Positions 26,551-36,554 of a stretch of DNA of 64,000 bases are shown here, one piece after another. The notes under the pieces were generated by a model. That model worked only from the letters and a program-made list of their open reading frames with translations, did no database searches and had not been told where the DNA came from. Position 1 is the stretch's first letter. Each line of letters begins with the position of its first letter. Made by a program: the position numbers and the translations under genes. The stretch covers positions 1 through 64,000 of the forward strand of contig JAFKFH010000003.1 in assembly GCA_017307375.1 (NCBI GenBank), written 5' to 3'. The DNA comes from Alphaproteobacteria bacterium (GTDB taxonomy: Bacteria; Pseudomonadota; Alphaproteobacteria; Ferrovibrionales; Ferrovibrionaceae).

Positions 26551-26887
26551 CGCCGGCACCCCTTATGTGTCGTGGTGGCGTTCTTTTGCCGATCTTGAGC
26601 CGTGGCGCCCGCCGGCGCTTCAGGACAACTGACCAACGATGAGTGGACTGTAAGCCAACGATTTTCGCGGCTTCAAGCGAATAAAGTTGAATTTTATGTA
26701 ATTGTTGTTTGTTTACAGGCAGTTACAAAAAGAGACAATACTTACGTCATATGTAAGTAATTTATCGATCAAGGATTGAAGCGAATAACAATAACCACCC
26801 GCCAAGGCTGTATATCGTTAAAATTTGTATTGCTCTGCCGGGTGAAGTGTATTAAATATGAATTCACACTCCAGATGGAGATTACCA
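26551..26887. other. AT-rich regulatory region before coaBC
   Basis: About 330 bases without a gene, with a sharp drop in GC between roughly 26650 and 26870. It contains runs such as TTAAAATTTGT, the inverted repeat described separately, and candidate promoter hexamers near 26825-26855 with non-ideal spacing. It lies between divergent genes (the minus-strand regulator and coaBC), so both promoters should be here. Confidence 0.55.
26740..26758. promoter_or_regulatory. Inverted repeat in the AT-rich region, possible operator
   Basis: ACTTAC at 26740-26745 and GTAAGT at 26753-26758 form a perfect six-base dyad with a 7-base spacer. It lies within the AT-rich divergent promoter region. It could bind the adjacent OmpR-type regulator, but such regulators usually use direct repeats, so this is a guess. 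Confidence 0.35.
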
Positions 26888-28111
26888 GTGGCGACTCAGC
26901 CCAGGCGTGTCCTACTCGTCATTGCCGGCGGAATCGCAGCGTACAAGTCGCTCGAACTCATTCGCCGCCTGCGGGAGCGCGGCGTGGCCGTGCGCTGCGT
27001 CATGACGCAAGCGGCGCGCGAATTCGTCACGCCGCTTTCGGTCGGCGCGCTGTCGGGCGACACGGTCTATGGCGAGCTTTTCGACCTGACCGACGAAGCG
27101 CAGATGGGTCATATCCAGTTGTCGCGCAGTGCCGATCTCGTCGTGGTGGCACCGGCCACCGCCGACCTGATCGCGCGCATGGCCACCGGCCGGGCCGACG
27201 ACCTCGCCTCGACGGTGCTGCTGGCCACCGACAAGAAGGTGATGATCGCGCCGGCGATGAACGTGCGGATGTGGAATCATCCGGCGACCCAGCGCAATCT
27301 CGCCACCCTGCGGCGCGACGGCATCCTGTTCGTCGGTCCGAACGACGGCGACATGGCCTGCGGCGAATTCGGCCCCGGCCGGATGGCCGAACCGGCCGAG
27401 ATCGTCGCGGCCGTGATGGCGGAACTGGGGCGCGGCGACGGCCCGCTGGCCGACCGGCGGATCCTGGTCACTTCCGGCCCGACGCGCGAGCCGATCGATC
27501 CGGTGCGCTACATCTCCAACCATTCTTCCGGCAAGCAGGGGCACGCCATCGCCACGGCGCTGGCCGAACTGGGCGCCCGCGTCCTGCTCGTCGCCGGTCC
27601 GGTCGCCATCCCCGACCCGCCAGGCATCGAGACGCTGCACGTCGAGAGCGCGCGCGAGATGCTGGCCGCCTGCGAGGCTGCCTGCGAGGCCGGCCAGCCG
27701 CTCGATGCAGCAATCTTTGCTGCCGCCGTCGCCGACTGGCGGGTGGCTGGCGAGGCACGGCAGAAGATGAAGAAGGACGGCCAGACCATCCCGGCGCTGA
27801 CGCTGACCGAGAATCCCGACATCCTGCACACCGTCAGCCACCATCCCACCGCCCGGCCGCGCCTCGTCATCGGCTTTGCCGCCGAAACCGAGCATCTGCT
27901 GCGCAATGCCGATGCCAAGCGCCGGCGCAAAGGCTGCGACTGGCTCGTCGCCAACGACGTCGGCACCGGCACCGGCACGTTCGGTGGCGACGAGAACTCG
28001 GTCCTGCTGCTGACCGAGGACGGCGTCGAGGACTGGCCGAAACTGACCAAGGGCGAGGTCGCCCGCCGCCTCGCCAGCCGCATCGCCGAACATCTTGCCG
28101 AGGGTTCCTGA
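26888..28111 (+). CDS. coaBC: Bifunctional CoaBC (phosphopantothenoylcysteine synthetase/decarboxylase)
   Basis: A 407-residue enzyme for two steps of coenzyme A synthesis. The N-terminal flavin-dependent CoaC decarboxylase has VLLVIAGGIAAYKSLELIRR, the histidine in MGHIQLSRSADL, and IAPAMNVRMWNHPATQRNL. The C-terminal CoaB ligase has ILVTSGPTREPIDPVRYISN and AAAVADWRV, followed by the lysine-rich KMKKDG. GTG at 26888 is preferred because GGAG lies 7 bases upstream; an in-frame ATG exists at 26858. dut follows after 3 bases. Confidence 0.94.
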   Translation: MATQPRRVLLVIAGGIAAYKSLELIRRLRERGVAVRCVMTQAAREFVTPLSVGALSGDTVYGELFDLTDEAQMGHIQLSRSADLVVVAPATADLIARMATGRADDLASTVLLATDKKVMIAPAMNVRMWNHPATQRNLATLRRDGILFVGPNDGDMACGEFGPGRMAEPAEIVAAVMAELGRGDGPLADRRILVTSGPTREPIDPVRYISNHSSGKQGHAIATALAELGARVLLVAGPVAIPDPPGIETLHVESAREMLAACEAACEAGQPLDAAIFAAAVADWRVAGEARQKMKKDGQTIPALTLTENPDILHTVSHHPTARPRLVIGFAAETEHLLRNADAKRRRKGCDWLVANDVGTGTGTFGGDENSVLLLTEDGVEDWPKLTKGEVARRLASRIAEHLAEGS

Positions 28112-28114
28112 CCG

Positions 28115-28576
28115 ATGGCCGACCAAGTCCCCGTCGTCGCCGTCCGGCGGCTGCCCCATGGCCGCGATCTCCCCCTGCCCGCCTATGCCACCGCCGGCGC
28201 CGCGGGGCTCGACGTCGTCGCGGCGGTCGCCGAGCCGGTGACGCTGGCCCCGGGCGAACGGCGGCTGATCCCGACCGGCCTCGCCATCGCGCTGCCCGCC
28301 GGTTACGAGGCGCAGGTGAGGCCCCGGTCCGGGCTGGCGCTCAAGCACGGCATCGCGCTGGTCAACAGCCCCGGCACGATCGACGAAGACTATCGCGGCG
28401 AGGTCGGGATCATCCTGATCAACCTGGGATCCGACAGCTTCACCATCAATCGCGGCGATCGCATTGCCCAGCTCGTCGTCGCGCCGGTCACCCGTGCCCT
28501 CCTCGCCGAAGTCGACGATCTGCCCGATACGGCCCGGGGGGCCGGCGGCTTCGGATCGACCGGCGTCAAATCCTGA
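28115..28576 (+). CDS. dut: dUTP diphosphatase
   Basis: A 153-residue trimeric enzyme that hydrolyses dUTP to dUMP and pyrophosphate. All five motifs are visible: [50 protein letters not shown] and the C-terminal [10 protein letters not shown] that closes over the active site. It starts 3 bases after coaBC; the coaBC-dut pairing is widespread. The Rrf2 gene begins 10 bases after its stop. Confidence 0.97.
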   Translation: MADQVPVVAVRRLPHGRDLPLPAYATAGAAGLDVVAAVAEPVTLAPGERRLIPTGLAIALPAGYEAQVRPRSGLALKHGIALVNSPGTIDEDYRGEVGIILINLGSDSFTINRGDRIAQLVVAPVTRALLAEVDDLPDTARGAGGFGSTGVKS

Positions 28577-28586
28577 AGAGACCGTC

Positions 28587-29042
28587 ATGCTGAAACTGCC
28601 GCGCAAGACCATGTTCGCCGTCGAGGCCGTGGTCGATATCGCCTACCACGCCCGGCCCGAGCCGGTGCAGTCGAAGGAAATCACCCGCCGCCAGGGCATT
28701 CCGCAGCGTTACCTGGAACAGGTGATGCAGCAGCTGGTTCACGCCGGCGTGCTGAAGGGCGTCCGCGGCCCCCGCGGCGGCTACACGCTGGCGCGCGAAC
28801 GGCGCCGCATCTCGCTCGGCGAAGTCGTGCGCGCCATCGACGCCGGCGAGGAGGGGGACGGCCCCGACGAGGAGGAGACCGGTTCAGAGATCGGCCTGCT
28901 GGTCGTGCGTCCGCTGGTCGCCGAACTGCGCGAGGAGATGATGCGGCGGCTCGATGCGATCAGCCTCGAGGAACTCTGCCAGCGCTCGGCCGAGCGCGGC
29001 ATCGTGCCCGACCGCGGCGCCCGCGCCGACTTCACCATCTAG
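28587..29042 (+). CDS. Rrf2-family transcription regulator without cluster cysteines
   Basis: A 151-residue winged-helix regulator: [20 protein letters not shown], the recognition region [20 protein letters not shown], then [16 protein letters not shown]. IscR, NsrR and RsrR use three cysteines in the loop after this wing. Here that region is Glu/Asp/Gly-rich and cysteine-free, with only one Cys near the C-terminus. It should therefore not carry an Fe-S cluster. Lying directly before cysK, it resembles CymR-type regulators of cysteine metabolism; that role is inferred. Confidence 0.85.
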   Translation: MLKLPRKTMFAVEAVVDIAYHARPEPVQSKEITRRQGIPQRYLEQVMQQLVHAGVLKGVRGPRGGYTLARERRRISLGEVVRAIDAGEEGDGPDEEETGSEIGLLVVRPLVAELREEMMRRLDAISLEELCQRSAERGIVPDRGARADFTI

Positions 29043-29077
29043 AACCAGAACCCGAAAAAGAGCCCCAGGAGCACATC

Positions 29078-30034
<957 letters not shown>

Positions 30035-30057
30035 GGTCCCGGCGACCGCCAGCTTGC

Positions 30058-30096
30058 GTCGATCGTTGCCCCGGCGAAGGCCGGGCAACGATCGAC
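30058..30096. repeat. REP-like palindromic element downstream of cysK
   Basis: GTCGATCGTTGCCC at 30058-30071 is complementary to GGGCAACGATCGAC at 30083-30096. An inner GGC/GCC extends the stem to about 17 pairs around a GAAG loop with one bulged C. The core, CCCCGGCGAAGGCCGGG, resembles dispersed intergenic palindromes of alphaproteobacteria. It may also act as a terminator or mRNA stabiliser between cysK and the next gene. Only one copy is seen in this window. Confidence 0.6.
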
Positions 30097-30114
30097 AACG
30101 TCAACGGGAACCCC

Positions 30115-30888
30115 ATGGACGACGACCAGCTCGAACGCTACGCCCGCCACATCATCCTGCGCGAGATCGGCGGCGCCGGGCAGCAGGCCCTGCTACGGGC
30201 CAGGGTGCTGGTCGTCGGCGGCGGGGGCCTGGGTTCGCCGCTGATCTACTATCTCGCCGCTGCCGGGGTCGGCACGATCGGCGTCGTCGACGACGATGTC
30301 GTCGGCCTGTCGAACCTGCAACGCCAGATCCTCCACCGCACCGCCGATATCGACACGCCGAAGGTCGACAGCGCCGCCCGCGCGGTGGCCGCCCTGAACC
30401 CCGATATCCGCCTCGTGCCTCATCGCGAGCGGCTGACCCAGGCCAACGCCCGTGCGCTGATCGGCAGTTACGACATCGTGGCCGACGGCAGCGACAATTT
30501 CGACACCCGCTTCCTGCTGAACGACGTCTGCTTCGCGCTCGGCCGCACGCTGGTCTCGGGCGCCATCCTGCGCTTCGACGGGCAGCTCTCCACCTTCAAG
30601 GCGCATCTGGGCGCGAACCATCCCTGCTATCGCTGCCTCTTCCCCGCGCCACCGCCGCCCGAGATGATCCCGAACTGTGCCGAGGGCGGCGTGCTCGGCG
30701 CCCTCGCGGGCACCATCGGCGCCCTGCAGGCGACCGAAGTGGTCAAGGAGATCCTGGGGCTCGGCCGCTCGCTGTCCGGGCGCCTCGTCATGCACGACGC
30801 GCTGGAGATGACATTCCGCACGATCACCGTGCCGAAGGATCCCGACTGCCCGCTTTGCGGCGAACGCTCCACTATCACAGTACCGTGA
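30115..30888 (+). CDS. moeB: MoeB/ThiF/HesA-family sulfur-carrier adenylyltransferase
   Basis: A 257-residue E1-like enzyme that adenylates the C-terminal Gly-Gly of MoaD- or ThiS-type sulfur carriers. It opens RYARHIILREIGGAGQQALL. The nucleotide-binding loop is VLVVGGGGLGSPLIYYLA, followed by DDVVGLSNLQRQILH and the adenylate-binding DGSDNFDTRFLLND. Two zinc-binding Cys pairs (CYRC and CPLC) are present. The carrier cannot be told from sequence; proximity to cysK supports a sulfur-transfer role. Confidence 0.88.
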   Translation: MDDDQLERYARHIILREIGGAGQQALLRARVLVVGGGGLGSPLIYYLAAAGVGTIGVVDDDVVGLSNLQRQILHRTADIDTPKVDSAARAVAALNPDIRLVPHRERLTQANARALIGSYDIVADGSDNFDTRFLLNDVCFALGRTLVSGAILRFDGQLSTFKAHLGANHPCYRCLFPAPPPPEMIPNCAEGGVLGALAGTIGALQATEVVKEILGLGRSLSGRLVMHDALEMTFRTITVPKDPDCPLCGERSTITVP

Positions 30889-30955
30889 TTGATCGGTCCC
30901 TGCCGCCCCGCCATGATGCGGCGACGCATCGGGAACGACGGGGGATGGAGGGGAC

Positions 30956-31582
30956 ATGGTCAGGATCTGGGGCCGGCGCAATTCGATCAACGTGATGAAG
31001 GTGGTGTGGACCGCCGAGGAGCTCGGCCTCGCCTATGAGCGCGTCGACGTCGGCGGGCCGTTCGGCCAGCTCGATGGTCCGGCGTTCGGCGCGATGAATC
31101 CGAACCGCAAGATCCCGGTGCTGGAGGAAGACGGTCTGATCGTCTGGGAAAGCAACACGATCGTCCGCTATCTGGCCGCCAGCCGCGGCAGCGAGGGTCT
31201 GCTGCCCGCCAACCCGGCGCGCCGTGCCCTGGTCGAAAAGTGGATGGACTGGGTGCTGACCGAACTCAATCCGCCGATCGGCACCATCTTCATCCAGCTG
31301 ATCCGCACCCCCGAGGACCAGCGCGACCTGGCCGCCGTCCAGGCGGCCTGCCCCGTCGCCGACCAGCGCTGGCGCCTGCTCGACGACGTGCTGGCCCGCC
31401 AGCCCTACGTTGCCGGCGACAGCTTCACGGCCGCCGATCTCGCCGTCGGGCCGTTCGTCCATCGCTGGTATCACCTGCCCCCGCCGGCGACGCGGGCGGA
31501 ACTGCCGCATGTCCGCGACTATTACGAGCGGTTGCGGGAACGTCCTGCCTATCTCGCGCATTGCTGCTTACCGTTGACGTGA
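30956..31582 (+). CDS. Glutathione S-transferase family protein
   Basis: A 208-residue GST: N-terminal RRNSINVMKVVWTAEELG, NPNRKIPVLEEDG with the cis-proline and VWESNTIVRYLA, then a helical domain with YVAGDSFTAADLAVGPFVHR. The RRNS start resembles a GST clade in which Ser or Arg replaces the catalytic Tyr. The substrate is unknown. GGAGGGG precedes the ATG. It is the third GST in the window and the last gene before the large kinase. Confidence 0.88.
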   Translation: MVRIWGRRNSINVMKVVWTAEELGLAYERVDVGGPFGQLDGPAFGAMNPNRKIPVLEEDGLIVWESNTIVRYLAASRGSEGLLPANPARRALVEKWMDWVLTELNPPIGTIFIQLIRTPEDQRDLAAVQAACPVADQRWRLLDDVLARQPYVAGDSFTAADLAVGPFVHRWYHLPPPATRAELPHVRDYYERLRERPAYLAHCCLPLT

Positions 31583-31622
31583 CGGCCACGGGGAGTGGCC
31601 GCGCGGGCATCGTGGGGCGGGG

Positions 31623-34600
31623 ATGGATGGCTTGAACAGTCCGGCAGATCCAATCGGCACCTCCTTTCTCGCCGGCGGCGGCGAGATGGGCGCCGCGATG
31701 CGGGCGAAGGACTGGGCCGCCACCCCGCTCGGCCCGACCGAGAACTGGCCGCAAGCGCTGAAGACCGTCATCCGCATCATGCTGTCGTCGCGCTATGCGA
31801 TGTGGATGGCCTGGGGCCCCGACCTCACCTTCTTCTGCAACGACGCCTATCGGCCGACCCTCGGGGTCAAGCATGGCTGGGCCCTCGGCACCTCCGCCCG
31901 CAAGGTCTGGGCGGAAATCTGGAAGGATATCGGCCCCCGCATCGACAAGGTGCTGGCCACCGGGGAAGCGACCTGGGACGAGGGGCTGCTGCTGTTCCTG
32001 CAGCGCGCCGGCTATCCGGAGGAGACCTACCACACCTTTTCCTACAGTCCGGTCGCCGACGACGCCGGGCAGATCGCCGGCATGCTCTGCGTCGTCACCG
32101 AAGTGACCGAGCGGGTGATCGGCGAGCGGCGCCTTGCGCTGCTGCGGGAACTGTCGGGCGAACTGGCAGGCATCAATGCGATGGCACGGCTGCCCAATGC
32201 GTTGCGGCGGGCGTTTTCCACCGACATCTCCGACCTGCCGTTCACCCTTACCTACCTGCTTGAGGACGACGGGCGGCGGGCACGGCTTGCCTGCGCCACC
32301 GGCGTCGCCGCCGATACCGCGCTGAGCCCGGCGGAAGCCGTACCCGGCGAGGCGGCCTGGCCGGGATCGATACTGCAGGGCCCGTCGCGCACCCTGCCGC
32401 TGCCGGCTGCCACGCTGCCGGCGCCTGCCGGCTGGGATGCGCCGCCCCATGCGGCGATGGTGCTGCCGCTGGCCGCACAAGGCCAGGACGGGCCCGCCGG
32501 TTTCCTGATCGCCGGGCTGAACCCGTTCTGCGCGGTCGACGAGGCCTATGCCGGCTTTCTCGACCTCGTCGCCGGCCAGGTCGCGGCAAGTCTCGGCAAC
32601 ATCAAGGCCTACGAGGAGGAGCGCAAGCGCGCCGAGGCGCTGGCCGAGATCGACCGGGCCAAGACCGCCTTCTTCTCGAATGTCAGCCACGAGTTCCGCA
32701 CGCCGCTGACGCTGATGCTGGGGCCGCTGGAAGAAATGCTGGTCGCGGCGGGCCCCGGTGATCGCGAGCGGCTCGAGGCAGCCCATCGCAACGGCCTGCG
32801 CCTGCTGAAGCTCGTCAACTCGCTGCTCGACTTCTCGCGCATCGAGGCCGGTCGCGCGCAGGCCGCCTTCGTCGAGACCGATCTGGGCGCCTACACCGCC
32901 GAACTGGCGGCCAACTTCCGCTCGGCGATGGAGAAGGCCGGGCTGGCCTTCCGCGTCGACTGCCCGGCGCCGCTTGCCGTCCATGTCGATCGCGACATGT
33001 GGGAAACCGTCGTCCTCAACCTGCTGTCGAACGCCTTCAAGTTCACCTTCGACGGCGAGGTCGCGGTGGCGCTGCGCCCGTCGACGGACGGCCGTGCGGC
33101 GGTGCTCACCGTTACCGATACCGGCACCGGCATCGCCGCCGACCAGATTGCCCACCTGTTCGAACGGTTTCATCGGGTCGAGGGGGCCCCCGGGCGCAGT
33201 TTCGAAGGGTCGGGCATTGGCCTGGCGCTGGTGCGCGAGCTGGTGCGGCTGCATGGCGGCACGATCACCGCGGATTCGAGCCCGGGCCGTGGCACCTGCT
33301 TTACCGTGACCCTGCCTCTGGGCACCGCGCATCTGCCGGCTGAGCGGTTGGTCCGCGATGCGGCCATGCGCCCGCAAGGGCCGGGCCGGGCGCGCGCCTA
33401 TGTCGAGGAGGCGCTGCGCTGGCTGCCCCGCGACGGCGCGGGCGACGAGGAGACGATGTTCGCCGCGGTGGGCGCCGCCGGATCGGCGTCCGGTCCCCCC
33501 GGCACCGGCGAGCGCATCCTGCTGGCCGACGACAATGCCGACATGCGCGACTACATCAGCCGGTTGCTGCGCGGGGCCGGCTATTCGGTCGAGGCGGTCG
33601 GCACCGGCGGGGCGGCGCTGGCCGCCGCGCGCGCCGTCGCGCCCGATCTGGTGCTGAGCGACGTGATGATGCCGGGGCTGGACGGCTTCGGCCTGCTGCG
33701 GGCGCTGCGGGCGGACGCGACGCTCAGGCGCATCCCCGTGCTGCTGCTGTCGGCGCGGGCCGGCGACGAGGCGCGCATCGAGGGCCTGGAAGCGGGCGCC
33801 GACGATTATCTGACCAAGCCGTTCTCGGCGCGCGAGATGATCGCGAGGGTCGCCTCGAACCTGCAACTGGCGGCGATCCGCCGCCAGGCCGAGACGGCAC
33901 TGGAGGAAGAGGCCCGCACGCTGGAAATCCTGAACCGGATCGGCACGACGATCGCCGGCGAACTCGATCTCGAACGCGCGGTGCAGACGGTCACCGATGC
34001 CGCGACCGCGCTGACCGGCGCGGCCTTCGGCGCCTTCTTCTACAACGTTCTCGACGACGCCGGCGCGCGCTACACCCTCTACACGATTTCGGGCGTGCCG
34101 CGTTCGGCGTTCGAGCAATTCCCGATGCCGCGCAACACCGCCGTGTTCGCCCCGACCTTCGACGGTGTCGGCGTGGTGCGCTCGGACGATATCCTGGCCG
34201 ATCCGCGCTATGGCCGGAACGCTCCGTACCGGGGGATGCCCGACGGGCACCTGCCGGTGCGCAGCTATCTTTCCATGCCGGTGGTCTCGCGCAACGGCGA
34301 GGTGCTGGGCGGCCTCTTCTTCGGCCACCCCGAGCCGGCACGGTTCACCGAACGGGCCGAACGGCTGGTGATCGGGATCGCCGCCCAGGCCGCCATCGCC
34401 ATCGACAATGCGCGGCTCTACCAGGCCGCCCAGGCCGAGATCGCCCAGCGCCGCAAGACCGAGGCGGAACTGCGCCAGGCCGAGCTGGCCCAGTTCCGCC
34501 TGAACGAGATACTGGAAGCGCGGGTGGCCGAGCGGACGGCCGAGCTGAGCCGCACCAACGAGCAGCTGCGCATCGAGGCGGCAGAGCGGGAGCGGGTCGA

Positions 34601-36155
34601 GCAGGCGCTGCGCCAGTCGCAGAAGATGGAGGCGATCGGCCAGCTGACCGGCGGGGTCGCCCACGACTTCAACAACCTGCTGACCATCATCATCGGCAAT
34701 CTCGAAACGCTGCAGCGGCAGTACGCGCGGGAACACACCGATATCGGCCGGGTGAAGCGTGCCGCGGAAAATGCCTTCCGCGGCGCCCAGCGCGCCGCCG
34801 CGCTGACCCAGCGGCTGCTGGCCTTCTCGCGCCGCCAGCCGCTGGCGCCGCGCCCGGTCGACGCCAACAAGCTGGTCGCCACGATGTCGGACCTGCTGCG
34901 CCGGACGCTCGGCGAAGGCATCGCCATCGAGACCGTGCTGGCGGGCGGGCTGTGGCGGACCCATGCCGACCCCAACCAGCTCGAAAGCGCGATCCTCAAC
35001 CTGGCGGTCAATGCCCGCGACGCGATGCCCGGAGGCGGCCGGCTGACGATCGAAACGGCCAATGCCTATCTCGACGAAGGTTATGCCGCGTTCCAGGCCG
35101 AGGTCGTGCCCGGCCAGTACATCGTCATCGCGATCAGTGATACCGGCACCGGCATGACGCGCGAGGTCGTCGCCCAGGCCTTCGAGCCGTTCTTCACGAC
35201 CAAGGGGGTCGGGCACGGCACCGGCCTGGGGCTGAGCCAGGTCTACGGCTTCGTCAAGCAGACCGGCGGGCACGTGAAGATCTATTCGGAGGTCGGCCAG
35301 GGCACGACGGTCAAGATCTACCTGCCGCGACTGCTGGGCGAGGTCGAGGACGACGAGGACGTCGAGGGCGCGGCGGCCACGACAGTCCATCCGGTGTCCG
35401 AACTGATCCTGGTCGTCGAGGATGACGACGACGTCCGCGCCCACTCGGTCGACATCCTGACCGAGATCGGCTATCGCGTGGTGCAGGCACAGAACGGGGC
35501 CGCGGCGCTCGACATCATCGATCATCGCGACGATATCGCCCTGCTGTTCACCGATGTCGGCCTGCCCGGCGGCATGAACGGCCGCCAGCTGGCCGAGGCG
35601 GCGCAGGCACGGCTGCCGGGTCTCAAGGTCCTCTTCACCACCGGCTATGCCCGCAACGCGATCGTCCATGACGGGCGGCTCGATCCGGGCGTGCAGCTTA
35701 TCACCAAACCATTCACGTATGCCGCATTGTCGGCAAAGGTCAGGGACATGCTCGATATCGAAGCCGATGCGTCCGTCATCCTTGTCGTCGAGGATGACCC
35801 CCTGGTGCGCATGGTGATGGCCGAAACGCTTGCCGGGCTGGGTGCACGGGTCGAGGAGGCGGCAACCGCGACCGAGGCGATCGCCAAGGCGCGGCTCCTG
35901 GGCAGCCGGCTCGCCGCCGCGATCGTCGATCTTGGCCTGCCCGATCGCAAGGGCGACGGGCTGGCCCAGGAATTGCGCGCGATGCAAGCCCGGCTGCCGA
36001 TCATCGTCGCCTCGGGCTATGGCCAGGGCGATCTGCAGGCAAGGCTGGGCCAGGATCCGCTGATCAGCTTCCTGCCCAAGCCCTACGACGCCGATCAGAT
36101 CGCGACCCATCTGCAACGGCTCGGCATCGCCGGACTCGCGCTTGCGGCGTCGTGA
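31623..36155 (+). CDS. Double hybrid sensor histidine kinase (PAS-GAF-HK-REC-GAF-HK-REC-REC)
   Basis: A 1510-residue cytosolic protein with no obvious transmembrane segment. Domains in order: PAS-like (about 15-170), GAF (180-340), HisKA with H in FFSNVSHEFRTPLTLM (near 354), and HATPase with a GIGLALVREL G-box. A receiver follows (Asp in LVLSDVMMPGLDGFG, near 679), then a second GAF (765-940) and a coiled coil. The second HisKA has H in GGVAHDFNNLLTIIIGN (near 1012), followed by a second HATPase with GTGLGLSQVYGF. Two terminal receivers complete it (near 1259 and 1382). Both kinase cores look intact. It ends about 10 bases before the nepR promoter, suggesting but not proving a link to the stress response. 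GGGGCGGGG precedes the ATG. Confidence 0.9.
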   Translation: MDGLNSPADPIGTSFLAGGGEMGAAMRAKDWAATPLGPTENWPQALKTVIRIMLSSRYAMWMAWGPDLTFFCNDAYRPTLGVKHGWALGTSARKVWAEIWKDIGPRIDKVLATGEATWDEGLLLFLQRAGYPEETYHTFSYSPVADDAGQIAGMLCVVTEVTERVIGERRLALLRELSGELAGINAMARLPNALRRAFSTDISDLPFTLTYLLEDDGRRARLACATGVAADTALSPAEAVPGEAAWPGSILQGPSRTLPLPAATLPAPAGWDAPPHAAMVLPLAAQGQDGPAGFLIAGLNPFCAVDEAYAGFLDLVAGQVAASLGNIKAYEEERKRAEALAEIDRAKTAFFSNVSHEFRTPLTLMLGPLEEMLVAAGPGDRERLEAAHRNGLRLLKLVNSLLDFSRIEAGRAQAAFVETDLGAYTAELAANFRSAMEKAGLAFRVDCPAPLAVHVDRDMWETVVLNLLSNAFKFTFDGEVAVALRPSTDGRAAVLTVTDTGTGIAADQIAHLFERFHRVEGAPGRSFEGSGIGLALVRELVRLHGGTITADSSPGRGTCFTVTLPLGTAHLPAERLVRDAAMRPQGPGRARAYVEEALRWLPRDGAGDEETMFAAVGAAGSASGPPGTGERILLADDNADMRDYISRLLRGAGYSVEAVGTGGAALAAARAVAPDLVLSDVMMPGLDGFGLLRALRADATLRRIPVLLLSARAGDEARIEGLEAGADDYLTKPFSAREMIARVASNLQLAAIRRQAETALEEEARTLEILNRIGTTIAGELDLERAVQTVTDAATALTGAAFGAFFYNVLDDAGARYTLYTISGVPRSAFEQFPMPRNTAVFAPTFDGVGVVRSDDILADPRYGRNAPYRGMPDGHLPVRSYLSMPVVSRNGEVLGGLFFGHPEPARFTERAERLVIGIAAQAAIAIDNARLYQAAQAEIAQRRKTEAELRQAELAQFRLNEILEARVAERTAELSRTNEQLRIEAAERERVEQALRQSQKMEAIGQLTGGVAHDFNNLLTIIIGNLETLQRQYAREHTDIGRVKRAAENAFRGAQRAAALTQRLLAFSRRQPLAPRPVDANKLVATMSDLLRRTLGEGIAIETVLAGGLWRTHADPNQLESAILNLAVNARDAMPGGGRLTIETANAYLDEGYAAFQAEVVPGQYIVIAISDTGTGMTREVVAQAFEPFFTTKGVGHGTGLGLSQVYGFVKQTGGHVKIYSEVGQGTTVKIYLPRLLGEVEDDEDVEGAAATTVHPVSELILVVEDDDDVRAHSVDILTEIGYRVVQAQNGAAALDIIDHRDDIALLFTDVGLPGGMNGRQLAEAAQARLPGLKVLFTTGYARNAIVHDGRLDPGVQLITKPFTYAALSAKVRDMLDIEADASVILVVEDDPLVRMVMAETLAGLGARVEEAATATEAIAKARLLGSRLAAAIVDLGLPDRKGDGLAQELRAMQARLPIIVASGYGQGDLQARLGQDPLISFLPKPYDADQIATHLQRLGIAGLALAAS

Positions 36156-36163
36156 CATTTTTG

Positions 36164-36189
36164 GGAACCTTCGGGTCGTATGGGCGGTT
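36164..36189 (+). promoter_or_regulatory. EcfG-type promoter of nepR
   Basis: GGAAC at 36164-36168 is followed by 17 bases and GGTT at 36186-36189. The known consensus of EcfG-type general stress sigma factors is GGAAC-N16/17-CGTT. The element starts 9 bases after the kinase stop, with about 70 bases of leader before nepR. Confidence 0.65.
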
Positions 36190-36262
36190 GGAAGTCTGCC
36201 GCCTTCCGCGCTGGATGGCTGGCCCCTTTCACGTCCGTTGAGCATGGCTTAAGACGCAAATT

Positions 36263-36472
36263 ATGGCAGAGTCTCGCAAGCCCGCGACGGACAAGCGCCC
36301 GGTGGCCTCGGCCGAAGGACCGGCGGATCCGGTCGTCCCCACCGTCGATGCAGGCGCCAACGACTGGCTGTCGCGCGGCCTGCGCGACCTGTTTCAGGAA
36401 ACCGCCGAGGAGCCGTTGCCCGACAGTTTCCTGAAACTGATCGAGGAACTCGAGCGCAAGAACCGGAACTGA
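36263..36472 (+). CDS. nepR: NepR, anti-sigma factor of the general stress response
   Basis: A 69-residue protein that binds EcfG in unstressed cells and is captured by phosphorylated PhyR. The conserved core is WLSRGLRDLFQETAEEPLPD followed by FLKLIEELE, giving the two NepR helices; the N-terminus is disordered, as usual. The ribosome site is weak. It has its own EcfG-type promoter and converges with phyR across a bidirectional terminator. Its length and core motif are diagnostic despite the small size. Confidence 0.92.
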   Translation: MAESRKPATDKRPVASAEGPADPVVPTVDAGANDWLSRGLRDLFQETAEEPLPDSFLKLIEELERKNRN

Positions 36473-36506
36473 GTCGAGGCAGCGCCGCTCGCGCGCACGC
36501 GCCATG

Positions 36507-36534
36507 AAAAAAGGCCGGGATCGCCCCGGCCTTT
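36507..36534. terminator. Bidirectional terminator between nepR and phyR
   Basis: AAAAAA, then GGCCGGG at 36513-36519, a 5-base loop, CCCGGCC at 36525-36531 and TTTC. The A-run on one side and the T-run on the other make it an intrinsic terminator usable from both strands. It separates the convergent nepR and phyR genes. Confidence 0.85.
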
Positions 36535-36554
36535 CTGCTGTCCGCCCGGCTGCC

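Noticed and set aside
31425-36245. Very long minus-strand open frame (1606 codons) opposite the hybrid kinase
   Set aside because: It mirrors the plus-strand kinase, whose domains are unmistakable. Long antisense frames are common at this GC content, and its translation has no recognisable domain.
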